The notes: generated by a model not told the origin, from the sequence alone. Counted from the stretch's first letter, positions 24,466-34,042 are shown. The stretch: DNA of 64,000 bases from Streptomyces sp. TSRI0281 (GCF_001905125.1 NZ_LWLE01000034.1:186001-250000); one strand, 5' to 3'. Made by a program: numbers and translations.

Positions 24466-24551
24466 TGTGATCAGCACCGTGCTTCTGCGATCAGTGCGGT
24501 GTGGTGTTCTGCGATCAGCGCCGTGCTCTTTGTGATCAGTGCCGTGCTTTC
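24466..24551. repeat. Four imperfect GATCAG tandem repeats
   Basis: Units of about 20-24 bp built on TGYGATCAGYGCCGTGCT start near 24466, 24486, 24510 and 24531 and run across the antiporter stop codon. The role is unknown. Confidence 0.55.
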
Positions 24552-26182
24552 GCATCGGAGGACCCGCCCGTTCCGCCGGACCGGCTGCCTCCACGCGATC
24601 CGCTCGACCGGCCGGCTCCACGTGATCCGCCCGACCCTCCGGACCGGCTGCCCCCGCGTGATCCGCCGGAACCGCCCGCGCCGTCCGGGCCGCCGCCCGT
24701 CCCCAGCCACCCGGCCAGCTTGCCGCCCTCGCCGACCGCCCGCAGTCGGGCCTCCGTCGCGTCGCGCACCGGATCGGTCGCCACCACCAGCAGTTCGTCC
24801 CCGCGTCGCAGCACGGTGGCCGGTGCCGGGACGAAGCTCTTCCCGTCCCGTACGACCAGTGTGACCGCGGCCCCGGCGGGCAGCCGGAGCTCGCCGACCT
24901 CCACGCCGTGCATCTTCGACCGGGCCGGGATCTCGACCGACAGCAGATGCCCGCGCAGCCGCTCCAAAGGCGCCGACTCGATGCCCAGGTCGGCGGTCTC
25001 GGACGGTTCGTCGGCGATCTTCAGGGCCTTCGCGAGCCAGGGCAGGGTCGGCCCCTGGATCAGTGTGTAGACGATGACGAGCACGAAGACGATGTTGAAG
25101 ACCCTGGTGCTGCCCTCGATCCCGGACACCATCGGAATGGTCGCCAGGATGATGGGTACGGCGCCGCGCAGCCCGGCCCAGGACATCAGGGCCTTCTCGC
25201 GGTGCGGCAGCCGGAACGGCGCCAGGCTCAGGAAGACCGACAGCGGCCGGGCCACCACGGTCAGCACCAGCCCCACCACCACCGCGGGCCAGAAGTCGTC
25301 GACCAGGTCGTGCGGCGTGACCAGCAGCCCGAGCAGCACGAACATGCCGATCTGGGCCAGCCAGCCGAGTCCGTCGGCGAATCCGCGGGTGGCGGGCCAG
25401 TGTGGCAGCTTGGAGTTGCCGAGGACCATCGCTGCCAGATAGACGGCGAGGAACCCGCTGCCGTGCGCCATGGCGCCGGCGGCGTACGCGGACACCGCGA
25501 TGGCCATCACGGCGATCGGGTAGAGGCCCGACGCGGGCAGGGCCACATGCCGCAGCCCGAAGGAGCCGAGCCAGCCGACCGCGAGGCCGATGGCCGCGCC
25601 GATCGCCAGCTCCAGGGCTATCTCGCCGACCAGTACGTACCAGTGCTCCACGGGGCCGACCGCGGAGAACGCCACCACCAGGATGACCACAGGGGCGTCG
25701 TTGAACCCGGACTCGGCCTCCAGTACGCCGGTGATCCGGGACGGCAGCGGCACCTTGCGCAGCACGGAGAACACGGCGGCGGCGTCGGTGGACGAGACGA
25801 CCGCGCCGATGATGAGCGCCTGCCGCCAGTCCAGCCCGACGAGATAGTGCGCCGCCGACGCGGTGACGCCCACGCTGATGCCCACGCCGACGGTCGACAG
25901 CATCGCGGCTGCCGGCAACGCGGGTTTGACTTCCTTCCACTTCGTGCCGAGTCCGCCCTCGGCCAGGATGACGACCAGGGCGGCGTAGCCGATCACCTGG
26001 GTCAGCTCGGCGTTGTCGAACTTGACGTCGAAGATGCCGTCCTGCCCTATGGCGATCCCGATGCCGAGGTACAGGAGCAGGCTGGGAAGCCCGCTGCGCG
26101 AGGAGATCCGTACCGCCGCCACGGCGACGAGCAGGACGAGCGAGCAGACGAGCAGGAGTTCGTTGAGCGCGTGGACAGTCAG
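24536..26182 (-). CDS. CPA1-type K+/H+ antiporter with RCK_C domain
   Basis: A 548-residue NhaP2-like cation/proton antiporter. The first 400 residues are membrane helices, including LLLYLGIGIAIGQDGIF, VVILAEGGLGTKW and the ion-binding region ESGFNDAPVVIL. A soluble TrkA-C/RCK_C domain follows (LRLPAGAAVTLVVRDGKSFVPAPATVLRRGDELLVVA). The C-terminus is a Gly/Ser/Arg repeat tail. CTG 26182 is chosen as start: it follows GGGAAGGAAC by about 7 nt and restores the first helix (LTVHALNELLLVCSLVLL), which the later GTG at 26122 would cut away. Confidence 0.85.
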   Translation of the reverse strand: MTVHALNELLLVCSLVLLVAVAAVRISSRSGLPSLLLYLGIGIAIGQDGIFDVKFDNAELTQVIGYAALVVILAEGGLGTKWKEVKPALPAAAMLSTVGVGISVGVTASAAHYLVGLDWRQALIIGAVVSSTDAAAVFSVLRKVPLPSRITGVLEAESGFNDAPVVILVVAFSAVGPVEHWYVLVGEIALELAIGAAIGLAVGWLGSFGLRHVALPASGLYPIAVMAIAVSAYAAGAMAHGSGFLAVYLAAMVLGNSKLPHWPATRGFADGLGWLAQIGMFVLLGLLVTPHDLVDDFWPAVVVGLVLTVVARPLSVFLSLAPFRLPHREKALMSWAGLRGAVPIILATIPMVSGIEGSTRVFNIVFVLVIVYTLIQGPTLPWLAKALKIADEPSETADLGIESAPLERLRGHLLSVEIPARSKMHGVEVGELRLPAGAAVTLVVRDGKSFVPAPATVLRRGDELLVVATDPVRDATEARLRAVGEGGKLAGWLGTGGGPDGAGGSGGSRGGSRSGGSGGSRGAGRSSGSRGGSRSGGTGGSSDAKARH

Positions 26183-26398
26183 GGTCCGTTCCTTCCCTGC
26201 GTACGCCTGCCGGATCGGCCTCCGGTGGCCAGTACTTCGTTACCTTACCTAATCTTTAACGTTTTCTTGACGCGTTCGAGTGTTCGTACGAGCGCAACGC
26301 ATGTGGAGGCATCCCGATACCGCGTCCGAGTGGCTTCGGCGCTGCGCCTATGGTTGCTCCTGCACTCCCAGGACCACCCTGCCCCTCGAAGGACAGCG

Positions 26399-29143
26399 AT
26401 GCCCGCCAATACAACCGCCTCTTCCGGCCCTTCCGACGCGAAGAAGCCCGGCAGGAAGAAGGGGCGACGTGCCCGCCTGCTCGTGATCGTCCTGGTGCTG
26501 GCGCTTGTCGCGGGTGTCGGGTACGGCGCGTACTGGTCCGTGTCCACCGTGCGGGCCTCGTACCCGCAGACGACCGGCTCGATCAAGCTCGACGGTCTCT
26601 CCGAGAGCGTCGAAGTCAAACGCGACAGTTATGGAATCCCGCAGATCTACGCGGACTCCGACGCCGACCTGTTCCGCGCCCAGGGCTTCGTCCAGGCGCA
26701 GGACCGCTTCTGGGAGATGGACGTCCGCCGTCATATGACGTCCGGCCGGCTCTCCGAGATGTTCGGTTCCGGACAGGTGGAGACCGATGCCTTCCTGCGC
26801 ACGCTCGGGTGGCGGAAGGTCGCGCAGAAGGAGTACGACTCCGTCCTGGACGAGGACACCAAGAAGAACCTCCAGGCGTACGCGGAGGGCGTCAACGCGT
26901 ATCTGAAGGGCAAGGACGGCAAGGACATCTCCGTCGAGTACGCGGCGCTGGGCCTGACCAACGACTACAAGCCCACCGAGTGGACCCCGGTCGACTCGGT
27001 GGCCTGGCTCAAGGCGATGGCCTGGGACCTGCGCGGCAACATGCAGGACGAGATCGACCGTTCGCTGTTGACCAGCAGGCTCGACGAGGACCAGATCAAG
27101 GACCTCTACCCGGCCTACCCGTACAAGAAGCACGAGCCGATCGTCGGCCAGGGCGCGGTCTCCTCGGCCACCGGCACGTTCGACCCGGCGGCCCAGCCCT
27201 CGGACGGCATCGGCTCGGACACCGCGGCGGACGCCACGGAGGGCCTGAACACCCAGCTCTCCGCGCTCTCCGACACCCTCGACAAGATCCCCGCGCTGCT
27301 CGGTCCGAACGGCAACGGCATCGGGTCGAACTCCTGGGTCGTCTCCGGGAAGTACACGACGACCGACAAGCCGCTGCTGGCCAACGACCCGCACCTGGCG
27401 CCGATGCTGCCCTCGCTCTGGTACCAGATGGGGCTGCACTGCCGGACGCTCTCGAAGTCCTGCCAGTACGACACCGCGGGCTACACCTTCTCCGGCATGC
27501 CCGGTGTGATCATCGGTCACAACCAGGACATCGCCTGGGGCTTCACCAACCTGGGCGCGGACGTCACGGACCTCTTCCTGGAGAAGGTCTCCGGCGACGG
27601 CTACCAGTACGACGGCAAGGTGAAGCCGTTCACCACCCGCGAGGAGACCATCAAGGTCGCCGGTGGGCGGACCCGGCACATCACGGTGCGGGAGACCAAC
27701 AACGGGCCACTTGTCTCCGACCGCAGCAAGGAGCTGGCGAAGGTCGGCCAGAAGGCCCCCGTCACCAACGCCGCCCCCGACCGCGCGGCCGGTTACGCGG
27801 TCGCCCTGAAGTGGACCGCGCTGGAACCCGGCAAGTCCATGGACGCCGTCTTCGAGCTCAACCGCGCCAAGGACTTCACGACCTTCCGGGCGGCGGCCGA
27901 GCACTTCGAGGTCCCCTCGCAGAACCTGATCTACGCGGACACCAAGGGCAACATCGGTTACCAGGCACCCGGCCGGATCCCGGTCCGTGTCCAGGGCGAC
28001 GGCACGATGCCGAGCCCCGGCTGGACCTCGGAGTACGGCTGGAAGAAGGAGCCGATCCCGTTCGACGCGCTGCCCTACGAGTACAACCCGAAGCGCGGCT
28101 ACATCGTCACCGCCAACCAGGCGGTCATCGACGAGAAGAAGTACCCCCACCTGCTCACCAAGGACTGGGGCTACGGCACCCGCAGCCAGCGGATCAACGA
28201 CCTCATCGCGTCGAAGATCAAGGGCGGCGAGAAGATCTCGACCGACGACATGCAGAAGATGCAGATGGACAACACCAGCGAGATCGCCGCGCTGCTGGTG
28301 CCCAAGCTGCTGAAGATCAACATCTCCGACAAGAGCGTGCGTGAGGCACAGAAGCTGCTGGAGGGCTGGGACTACACCCAGGAGTCCGACTCGGCCGCCG
28401 CCGCGTACTTCAACGGGGTCTGGAGCAACACCCTCAGGCTGGCCTTCGGCAACAAGCTGCCCAAGGAGCTGCGGGCCAAGGGCGACTGCCTCAACGTCCG
28501 CCCGGCCGTCAGCACGGGCCCGGTGGACGAGCAGCACAAGCTCGTACGGGAATGCGGCCAGCGCGACCCGGACTCGGCGCAGCCGGACGGCGGCGACCGC
28601 TGGTACCAGGTGGTCCAGAACATCGTGGACGACCAGGACAACGAGTGGTGGAAGGTGCCCGCCAAGGGCCGCGACGAAGCGCTCGACAACCGCGACGACC
28701 TCTTCGCCCAGGCCATGGAGGACGCCCGCTGGGAGCTGACCGCCAAGCTCGGCAAGGACATCAGCACCTGGAGCTGGGGCCGGCTGCACCAGCTGACGCT
28801 GAAGAACCAGACCCTCGGTACCGAAGGCCCCGGTCTTCTCCAGCGGGCCCTCAACCGTGGCCCCTGGAACCTCGGCGGCGGCGAGGCCGCGGTCAACGCC
28901 ACCGGCTGGAACGCGGCGGGCGGCTACGAGGTCATCTGGGTGCCGTCGATGCGGATGGTCGTCAACGTGGGGGACTGGGACAAGTCCCGCTGGATCAACC
29001 TCTCCGGCGCCTCCGGGCACGCGTTCAGCGCGCACTACACCGATCAGACCGAGAAGTGGGTCGACGGCGAACTGCTCGACTGGTCCTTCGGGACGAACGC
29101 GGTCGGCCAGGCCACGGTCGACACGCTGACGCTCAAGCCGTAG
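26399..29143 (+). CDS. Penicillin acylase family protein (Ntn hydrolase)
   Basis: A 914-residue exported acylase. A basic stretch KKPGRKKGRRARLL and one hydrophobic helix (VIVLVLALVAGVGYGAYW) form a signal or anchor. The alpha-chain part shows VKRDSYGIPQIYADSDADLFRAQGFVQAQDRFWEMD. Cleavage before Ser310 (GIGSNSWVVSG) would give the N-terminal nucleophile; the beta chain continues with LLANDPHLAPMLPSLWYQ. Possible substrates are penicillins, acyl-homoserine lactones or cyclic lipopeptides. ATG 26399 follows GAAGGA. Extending the frame upstream would run through the divergent antiporter gene. Confidence 0.9.
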   Translation: MPANTTASSGPSDAKKPGRKKGRRARLLVIVLVLALVAGVGYGAYWSVSTVRASYPQTTGSIKLDGLSESVEVKRDSYGIPQIYADSDADLFRAQGFVQAQDRFWEMDVRRHMTSGRLSEMFGSGQVETDAFLRTLGWRKVAQKEYDSVLDEDTKKNLQAYAEGVNAYLKGKDGKDISVEYAALGLTNDYKPTEWTPVDSVAWLKAMAWDLRGNMQDEIDRSLLTSRLDEDQIKDLYPAYPYKKHEPIVGQGAVSSATGTFDPAAQPSDGIGSDTAADATEGLNTQLSALSDTLDKIPALLGPNGNGIGSNSWVVSGKYTTTDKPLLANDPHLAPMLPSLWYQMGLHCRTLSKSCQYDTAGYTFSGMPGVIIGHNQDIAWGFTNLGADVTDLFLEKVSGDGYQYDGKVKPFTTREETIKVAGGRTRHITVRETNNGPLVSDRSKELAKVGQKAPVTNAAPDRAAGYAVALKWTALEPGKSMDAVFELNRAKDFTTFRAAAEHFEVPSQNLIYADTKGNIGYQAPGRIPVRVQGDGTMPSPGWTSEYGWKKEPIPFDALPYEYNPKRGYIVTANQAVIDEKKYPHLLTKDWGYGTRSQRINDLIASKIKGGEKISTDDMQKMQMDNTSEIAALLVPKLLKINISDKSVREAQKLLEGWDYTQESDSAAAAYFNGVWSNTLRLAFGNKLPKELRAKGDCLNVRPAVSTGPVDEQHKLVRECGQRDPDSAQPDGGDRWYQVVQNIVDDQDNEWWKVPAKGRDEALDNRDDLFAQAMEDARWELTAKLGKDISTWSWGRLHQLTLKNQTLGTEGPGLLQRALNRGPWNLGGGEAAVNATGWNAAGGYEVIWVPSMRMVVNVGDWDKSRWINLSGASGHAFSAHYTDQTEKWVDGELLDWSFGTNAVGQATVDTLTLKP

Positions 29144-29190
29144 GGGAGCGGGCGGGGGAGAGGCGCTGAAGCCGTCCCCCGCCGGGCTCA

Positions 29191-29219
29191 CCGGCCGGCC
29201 CGTGAACCTGGCCGGCCGG
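29191..29219. terminator. Bidirectional terminator
   Basis: CCGGCCGGCC (29191-29200) pairs with GGCCGGCCGG (29210-29219) around 9 nt, between the convergent acylase and 5-FCL genes. Confidence 0.65.
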
Positions 29220-29249
29220 CCCGCCGGTGAGACGGTCCGGCCGGGTCGC

Positions 29250-29843
29250 TCAGGCGGTGAAGCGGCGCGTTCCGGCCGGGGTCACCACGGCGTCCACGGG
29301 GTGGTCGTGCGGTTCCTGCGGGACCTGCGCGACCACCTCGTCGTCGTACAGCAGGACGACCAGCGCCGGGTGTGCCCCGGCCGCCGACAGCCTGGCCAGC
29401 ACCCGGTCGTAGCTCCCGCCGCCCCGGCCCAGCCGCATCCCGTGCGCGTCCACCGCGAGACCGGGCAGCAGGACCGCGTCGGCGTCGAGGACCGCGGCGG
29501 GCCCGAGACGGGCCCCGTCCGGCTCCAGCAGCCCGCGCCCGGCCGGTACGAGACGCTCGGCACCTTCGTACGGCGCCCAGTCCAGATCGTTGTCCGGCAG
29601 GAGCACCGGAAGCAGCACCCGTACGCCCCGCGTGCGCAGCGCGTCCAGCAGCGCACGGGTGCCCGGTTCGCGTCCTACGGAGACATACGCGGCGACCGTA
29701 CGGGCCTCGGCCAGCTCGGGGAGGCGCAGTGCGGCGGAGGCGAGAACCGCGGCGGTGCGGGCGACGTCTTCCATGGTCAGGAGCGCTCGCGCGGCGAGTC
29801 GTTCGCCCCGAAGGGACACCTTTCCGGACTTGTCAGTGTTCAA
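29250..29843 (-). CDS. 5-formyltetrahydrofolate cyclo-ligase
   Basis: About 197 residues. The enzyme converts 5-formyl-THF + ATP to 5,10-methenyl-THF. Motifs: LRLPELAEARTVAAYVSVGREPGTRALLDAL and the ATP-binding loop GMRLGRGGGSYDRVLARL. TTG 29843 is preferred; ATG 29873 would add ten residues. It is divergent from galU across about 95 bp. The 5-FCL/galU neighbourhood is, as I recall it, conserved in actinobacteria. Confidence 0.88.
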   Translation of the reverse strand: MNTDKSGKVSLRGERLAARALLTMEDVARTAAVLASAALRLPELAEARTVAAYVSVGREPGTRALLDALRTRGVRVLLPVLLPDNDLDWAPYEGAERLVPAGRGLLEPDGARLGPAAVLDADAVLLPGLAVDAHGMRLGRGGGSYDRVLARLSAAGAHPALVVLLYDDEVVAQVPQEPHDHPVDAVVTPAGTRRFTA

Positions 29844-29937
29844 GGGTGACTCGCCTGATTCTCGTATGGGCATATTTAAGGCCAAAGTTAACCGAAGGAT
29901 CATCTTCCGCCCATGCGCACCAGTTATCGTTCTGCGC

Positions 29938-30840
29938 ATGAACCAGCCGTCCCCCAGGATCAGCAAAGCCGTCATTCCGGCAGCTGGTCTTGGCACCCGC
30001 TTCCTTCCGGCGACCAAGGCCACTCCCAAGGAGATGCTGCCTGTTGTCGACAAGCCCGCGATCCAGTATGTCGTCGAGGAGGCCGTGGCCGCGGGCCTCT
30101 CCGACGTGCTGATGATCACCGGGCGCAACAAGCGTCCACTTGAGGATCATTTCGACCGCAACTACGAGCTGGAGTCCGCGCTCACCCGCAAGGGAGACGC
30201 CGAACGGCTGTCCAAGGTCCAGGAGTCCAGCGACCTCGCCACCATGCACTACGTGCGTCAGGGCGACCCGCGCGGTCTGGGGCACGCCGTCCTGTGTGCG
30301 GCACCGCACGTCGGGGACCAGCCGTTCGCGGTGCTGCTCGGTGACGACCTGATCGACCCGCGCGACCCGCTGCTGGCCCGGATGGTGGAGATCCAGGAGC
30401 GTGAGGGCGGCAGCGTCATCGCGCTGATGGAGGTCGACCCGGCGCAGATCCATCAGTACGGCTGTGCCGCGGCGGACGCGACCGTCGACGGCGACGTCGT
30501 CCGCATCACCGACCTGGTGGAGAAGCCGGACCCGGCCGACGCGCCCAGCAATCTGGCGATCATCGGCCGGTATGTCCTGGACCCCGCGATCTTCGACATA
30601 CTGCGTCACACCGAGCCGGGCCGGGGCGGCGAGATCCAGCTCACCGACGCCCTCCAGCTGCTCGCCGCCGACGAGAAGATCGGCGGGCCCGTGCACGGCG
30701 TCGTCTTCAAGGGCCGCAGGTATGACACCGGTGACCGCGGCGACTATCTGCGTGCCATTGTCAGACTCGCGTGCGAACGTGAAGATCTGGGCCCGGACTT
30801 CCGGACCTGGCTCCGCAGATACGTCACCGAGGAGATGTAA
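29938..30840 (+). CDS. galU: UTP-glucose-1-phosphate uridylyltransferase
   Basis: 300 residues: UTP + glucose-1-phosphate to UDP-glucose + PPi. The nucleotide-binding loop KAVIPAAGLGTRFLPATKATPKEMLPVVDKP, then GLGHAVLCA, GDDLID, LVEKPDP and GRRYDTGDRGDYL are all present. It heads the galU-glp-moaC-mogA-rimJ run, with 4 bp to the next start. Confidence 0.95.
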   Translation: MNQPSPRISKAVIPAAGLGTRFLPATKATPKEMLPVVDKPAIQYVVEEAVAAGLSDVLMITGRNKRPLEDHFDRNYELESALTRKGDAERLSKVQESSDLATMHYVRQGDPRGLGHAVLCAAPHVGDQPFAVLLGDDLIDPRDPLLARMVEIQEREGGSVIALMEVDPAQIHQYGCAAADATVDGDVVRITDLVEKPDPADAPSNLAIIGRYVLDPAIFDILRHTEPGRGGEIQLTDALQLLAADEKIGGPVHGVVFKGRRYDTGDRGDYLRAIVRLACEREDLGPDFRTWLRRYVTEEM

Positions 30841-30844
30841 CACC

Positions 30845-32155
30845 TTGAGCAGCACGATCTGGTCGGTGGACGAGCACCTGGACGACATTCTCGGCACGGT
30901 GAGGCCGCTCGAACCCATCGAGTTGCAGCTGCCCGACGCGCAGGGCTGCGTCCTCGTCAAGGACGTCGTCGTGGAGATCGCCCTGCCGCCCTTCGACAAC
31001 AGCTCGATGGACGGCTACGCGGTCCGGGTGGCCGATGTCGAGGGCGCCAGCGAGGAGTTCCCCGCCGTCCTCACGGTCATCGGCGATGTCGCGGCGGGCA
31101 GCGCAGGGCTGACCGGCGATCAGGTCGTGGGGCCGGGGCAGGCCGCCCGCATCATGACCGGCGCACCGCTGCCCGCGGGCGCCGAGGCCGTCGTCCCGGT
31201 CGAGTGGACCGACGGCGGCACGGGTGAAGGCCCGGCCGCCACCATGCGCGCCCACAGCGACGCGCCCGAGGGTGCCGGCGGCGAGGTCCACGTCCACCGG
31301 CCGGTCGAGGCCCGTGCCCACGTCCGGGCCCGGGGCAGCGACGTCCAGCCGGGGGATCTGGCCCTGCGCGCCGGTTCGATCGTCGGCCCGGCACAGATCG
31401 GGCTGCTCGCCGCGATCGGCTGCGCGACCGTGGTCGTACGGCCCCGCCCACGGGTCGTCGTCCTGTCCACCGGCAGCGAACTGGTGCAGCCGGGCGAGAC
31501 GCTGACCGGCGGCCAGATCTACGACTCCAACAGCTTCGCGCTGACGGCCGCCGCCCGGGACGCCGGGGCCATCGCCTACCGGGTCGGGGCGGTGGCCGAC
31601 GACGCGGAGACGCTGCGGGCCACGATCGAGGACCAGCTGATCCGCGCCGACATCGTGGTCACCACGGGAGGCGTCAGCGTCGGCGCCTACGACGTGGTCA
31701 AGGAGGCCCTGTCCTCCGTCGGCGACGAGGACGAGCCGGGCAGCGGCATCGACTTCCGGAAGCTCGCCATGCAGCCGGGCAAGCCGCAGGGCTTCGGCTC
31801 GATCGGCCCGGACCACACTCCGCTGCTGGCCCTGCCGGGCAACCCGGTCTCCAGCTATGTCTCCTTCGAACTGTTCGTACGGCCCGCTATCCGCGCGCTG
31901 ATGGGCCTGAAGGATGTCCACCGGCCCACGGCACGGGCCACGCTGAAGGCCGACAAGGCGCTCTCCTCACCGGCCGGCCGCCGCCAGTTCCTGCGCGGTA
32001 CGTACGACGCCGAGAAGGGCACCGTCACCCCCGTCGGCGGTTCCGGATCGCATCTGATCGCCGCCCTCGCCCAGGCCGACGCGCTGATCGTGGTGCCCGA
32101 GGACGTCACCTCCGCCGAGCCCGGCACGGATACCGAGGTGATCCTGCTCCGCTGA
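30845..32155 (+). CDS. glp: MoeA/gephyrin-like protein (Glp); molybdopterin molybdotransferase fold
   Basis: A 436-residue MoeA family protein: PPFDNSSMDGYAVR (N-terminal domain), MTGAPLPAGAEAVVPVEW, the molybdopterin-binding domain VVVLSTGSELVQPGE with TTGGVSVGAYD, and LALPGNPVSSYVSFELFV. It starts at TTG 30845 after GAGGAG. Context matters: galU, then this gene, an acetyltransferase and a GlpR-like membrane protein match the Corynebacterium glutamicum locus where the MoeA paralogue Glp binds SepF and FtsZ. The moaC and mogA genes next door keep true molybdenum-cofactor synthesis possible. Either or both roles may apply. Confidence 0.85.
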   Translation: MSSTIWSVDEHLDDILGTVRPLEPIELQLPDAQGCVLVKDVVVEIALPPFDNSSMDGYAVRVADVEGASEEFPAVLTVIGDVAAGSAGLTGDQVVGPGQAARIMTGAPLPAGAEAVVPVEWTDGGTGEGPAATMRAHSDAPEGAGGEVHVHRPVEARAHVRARGSDVQPGDLALRAGSIVGPAQIGLLAAIGCATVVVRPRPRVVVLSTGSELVQPGETLTGGQIYDSNSFALTAAARDAGAIAYRVGAVADDAETLRATIEDQLIRADIVVTTGGVSVGAYDVVKEALSSVGDEDEPGSGIDFRKLAMQPGKPQGFGSIGPDHTPLLALPGNPVSSYVSFELFVRPAIRALMGLKDVHRPTARATLKADKALSSPAGRRQFLRGTYDAEKGTVTPVGGSGSHLIAALAQADALIVVPEDVTSAEPGTDTEVILLR

Positions 32156-32280
32156 TCGCCGCCCGGTGGCGGTACGGTGTCTGCCGCTGTGCCTTCCCGG
32201 GGGACACCCCCCGGGCCCCCGGCCCGCACCTCGGTGCGGACCTGGCGGGCCACCGGCGCCCTACCGCTAGGCGGAGTTAG

Positions 32281-32781
32281 TTGAGTACGCAGAACAGGCT
32301 GACGCACATCGACGAGGTGGGCGCGGCCCGCATGGTCGATGTGTCGGACAAGGACGTCACCACGCGCGTCGCTCGGGCCAGCGGCCGGGTCCTCGTCTCG
32401 CCGCGCGTCATCGAACTGCTCCGCGGCGAGGGAGTCCCCAAGGGCGACGCCCTCGCGACGGCCCGGATCGCCGGGATCATGGGAGCCAAGCGCACCCCGG
32501 ACCTGATCCCGCTCTGCCACCCGCTCGCCGTCTCCGGGGTGAAGGTCGACCTGAGCGTCGCCGACGACGCGGTGGAGATCCTGGCCACCGTGAAGACCAC
32601 GGACCGCACGGGCGTGGAGATGGAGGCACTGACCGCCGTCTCGGTCGCCGCGCTCACCGTGATCGACATGGTCAAGGCGGTGGACAAGAGCGCGGTGATC
32701 ACCGACGTGCGGGTCGAGGCGAAGTCGGGCGGCAAGTCCGGCGACTACCGGCGCTCCGCGCCGGAGGGAGCGGGCGCATGA
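32281..32781 (+). CDS. moaC: Cyclic pyranopterin monophosphate synthase
   Basis: 166 residues. MoaC makes cPMP in the second step of molybdenum cofactor synthesis with MoaA. Motifs: THIDEVGAARMVDVSDKD, GIMGAKRTPDLIPLCHPL (active site) and GVEMEALTAVSVAALTVIDMVKAVDK. TTG 32281 follows GGAG. A 125-bp gap after glp carries two small hairpins. It overlaps mogA by 4 bp. Confidence 0.94.
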   Translation: MSTQNRLTHIDEVGAARMVDVSDKDVTTRVARASGRVLVSPRVIELLRGEGVPKGDALATARIAGIMGAKRTPDLIPLCHPLAVSGVKVDLSVADDAVEILATVKTTDRTGVEMEALTAVSVAALTVIDMVKAVDKSAVITDVRVEAKSGGKSGDYRRSAPEGAGA

Positions 32782-33404
32782 CGGCGTCCGCCACACCTCC
32801 GCCCGAACCGACGCCTTCGCCCGAACCGACATCCCCGCCCGGAGCGGCCCCTTCGCCCGGTGCGGCCCCTTCGCCCGGTGCCATGGAGCCCCCGCCCGGC
32901 GGTGCACTGACCCCGTACGCCGCGCTCGTCGTGACCGCGTCCAACCGCGCGGCGGCCGGTGTCTACGCGGACAGGGGCGGCCCGCTCATCGCGGAGGCGC
33001 TCACCGGCCTGGGCTTCGCCGTCGACGGTCCGCAGGTGGTGCCCGACGGCGATCCGGTGGAGGAGGCCCTGCGGGCCGGGGCCGCGGCCGGGTACGACGT
33101 GATCATCACGACCGGTGGTACGGGCATCTCGCCCACCGACCGGACCCCCGAGGCCACCCGTCGCGTCCTCGACCACGAGATCCCGGGCATTCCCGAGGCG
33201 ATCCGTGCCGAGGGCCGCGACAAGGTCCCCACCGCGGCGCTGTCCCGCGGTGTCGCGGGAGTCGCGGGCGGCACCCTGATCGTCAACCTGCCGGGTTCCA
33301 CCGGCGGGGTGCGCGACGGACTCGCGGTGCTGGTCCGGCTGCTGGTGCACGCCGTCGACCAGCTGCGCGGCGGCGATCACCCCCGACCGGGGAGCCCGAG
33401 CTGA
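32778..33404 (+). CDS. mogA: MogA/MoaB family molybdopterin adenylyltransferase
   Basis: 208 residues. A Pro/Ser-rich repeat leader (PSPEPTSPPGAAPSPGAAPS) of about 40 residues precedes the catalytic fold: ALVVTASNRAAAGVYADRGGP, TTGGTGISPTDRTPEATRRVLD and LPGSTGGVRDGLAVL. The enzyme adenylates molybdopterin before molybdate insertion by MoeA. The leader is unusual and absent from the core family. Its start overlaps moaC. Confidence 0.9.
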   Translation: MTASATPPPEPTPSPEPTSPPGAAPSPGAAPSPGAMEPPPGGALTPYAALVVTASNRAAAGVYADRGGPLIAEALTGLGFAVDGPQVVPDGDPVEEALRAGAAAGYDVIITTGGTGISPTDRTPEATRRVLDHEIPGIPEAIRAEGRDKVPTAALSRGVAGVAGGTLIVNLPGSTGGVRDGLAVLVRLLVHAVDQLRGGDHPRPGSPS

Positions 33405-34042
33405 ACGCTTTGACCTGGCCGGTGATCCTGACCGACGGCGAGATCGTCCTCCGCCCGATCAAGCTGCGCGACCAGCGGATGTGGCGCGAGGTCAACCGGC
33501 GTAACCGCGAATGGCTGCGCCCCTGGGAGGCGACCGTCCCGCCGCCCGCCCCCGGTGGTCCGATGGCGCAGCGCCCCACCTATCGCCAGATGGTCCGTCA
33601 TCTGCGCTCCGAGGCGAACGCGGGCCGGATGCTGCCCTTCGCCATCGAGTACGAGGGCCGGCTCGTCGGGCAGCTGACGGTGGCGGGGATCACCTGGGGC
33701 TCGATGTGTTCCGGGCACGTCGGCTACTGGGTCGACCAGAGTGTGGCGGGCCGCGGTGTGATGCCCACGGCCGTCGCCCTCGCCGTCGACCACTGCTTCC
33801 GCACGGTCGGTCTGCACCGTATCGAGGTGTGCATCCGCCCCGAGAACAGGCCCAGCCGAAGGGTCGTGGAGAAACTCGGATTCCGCGCGGAAGGGCTGCG
33901 TCCGCGCTATCTCCACATCGACGGGGCGTGGCGGGACCACCTGATCTTCGCCCTGACGGCCGAGGAAGTGCCCGACGGGCTGCTCCGGCGCTGGCGTCAG
34001 GCGTGGCCGAGAACACCTCATGGCCCCGAGAAAATGAAATAA
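33401..34042 (+). CDS. GNAT acetyltransferase, RimJ-like
   Basis: About 213 residues. LTDGEIVLRPIKLRDQRMWREVNRRNREWLRPWEAT and the acetyl-CoA segment SVAGRGVMPTAVALAVDHCF, followed by GLHRIEVCIRPENRPSRRVVEKLGF, are typical of ribosomal-protein N-acetyltransferases. CTG 33401 overlaps the mogA stop and lies 6 nt after GGGGAG; TTG 33410 is the alternative. The place between glp and glpR matches the rimJ of the corynebacterial cell-division locus. Confidence 0.88.
   Translation: MNALTWPVILTDGEIVLRPIKLRDQRMWREVNRRNREWLRPWEATVPPPAPGGPMAQRPTYRQMVRHLRSEANAGRMLPFAIEYEGRLVGQLTVAGITWGSMCSGHVGYWVDQSVAGRGVMPTAVALAVDHCFRTVGLHRIEVCIRPENRPSRRVVEKLGFRAEGLRPRYLHIDGAWRDHLIFALTAEEVPDGLLRRWRQAWPRTPHGPEKMK

Noticed and set aside
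24466..24551. CRISPR array
   Set aside because: Units are degenerate and adjacent without unique spacers of constant length, and no cas gene is nearby.
24908..26398. Extension of the penicillin acylase frame to about 1411 residues
   Set aside because: The extra part is antisense to the antiporter gene, and the signal anchor begins just after ATG 26399.
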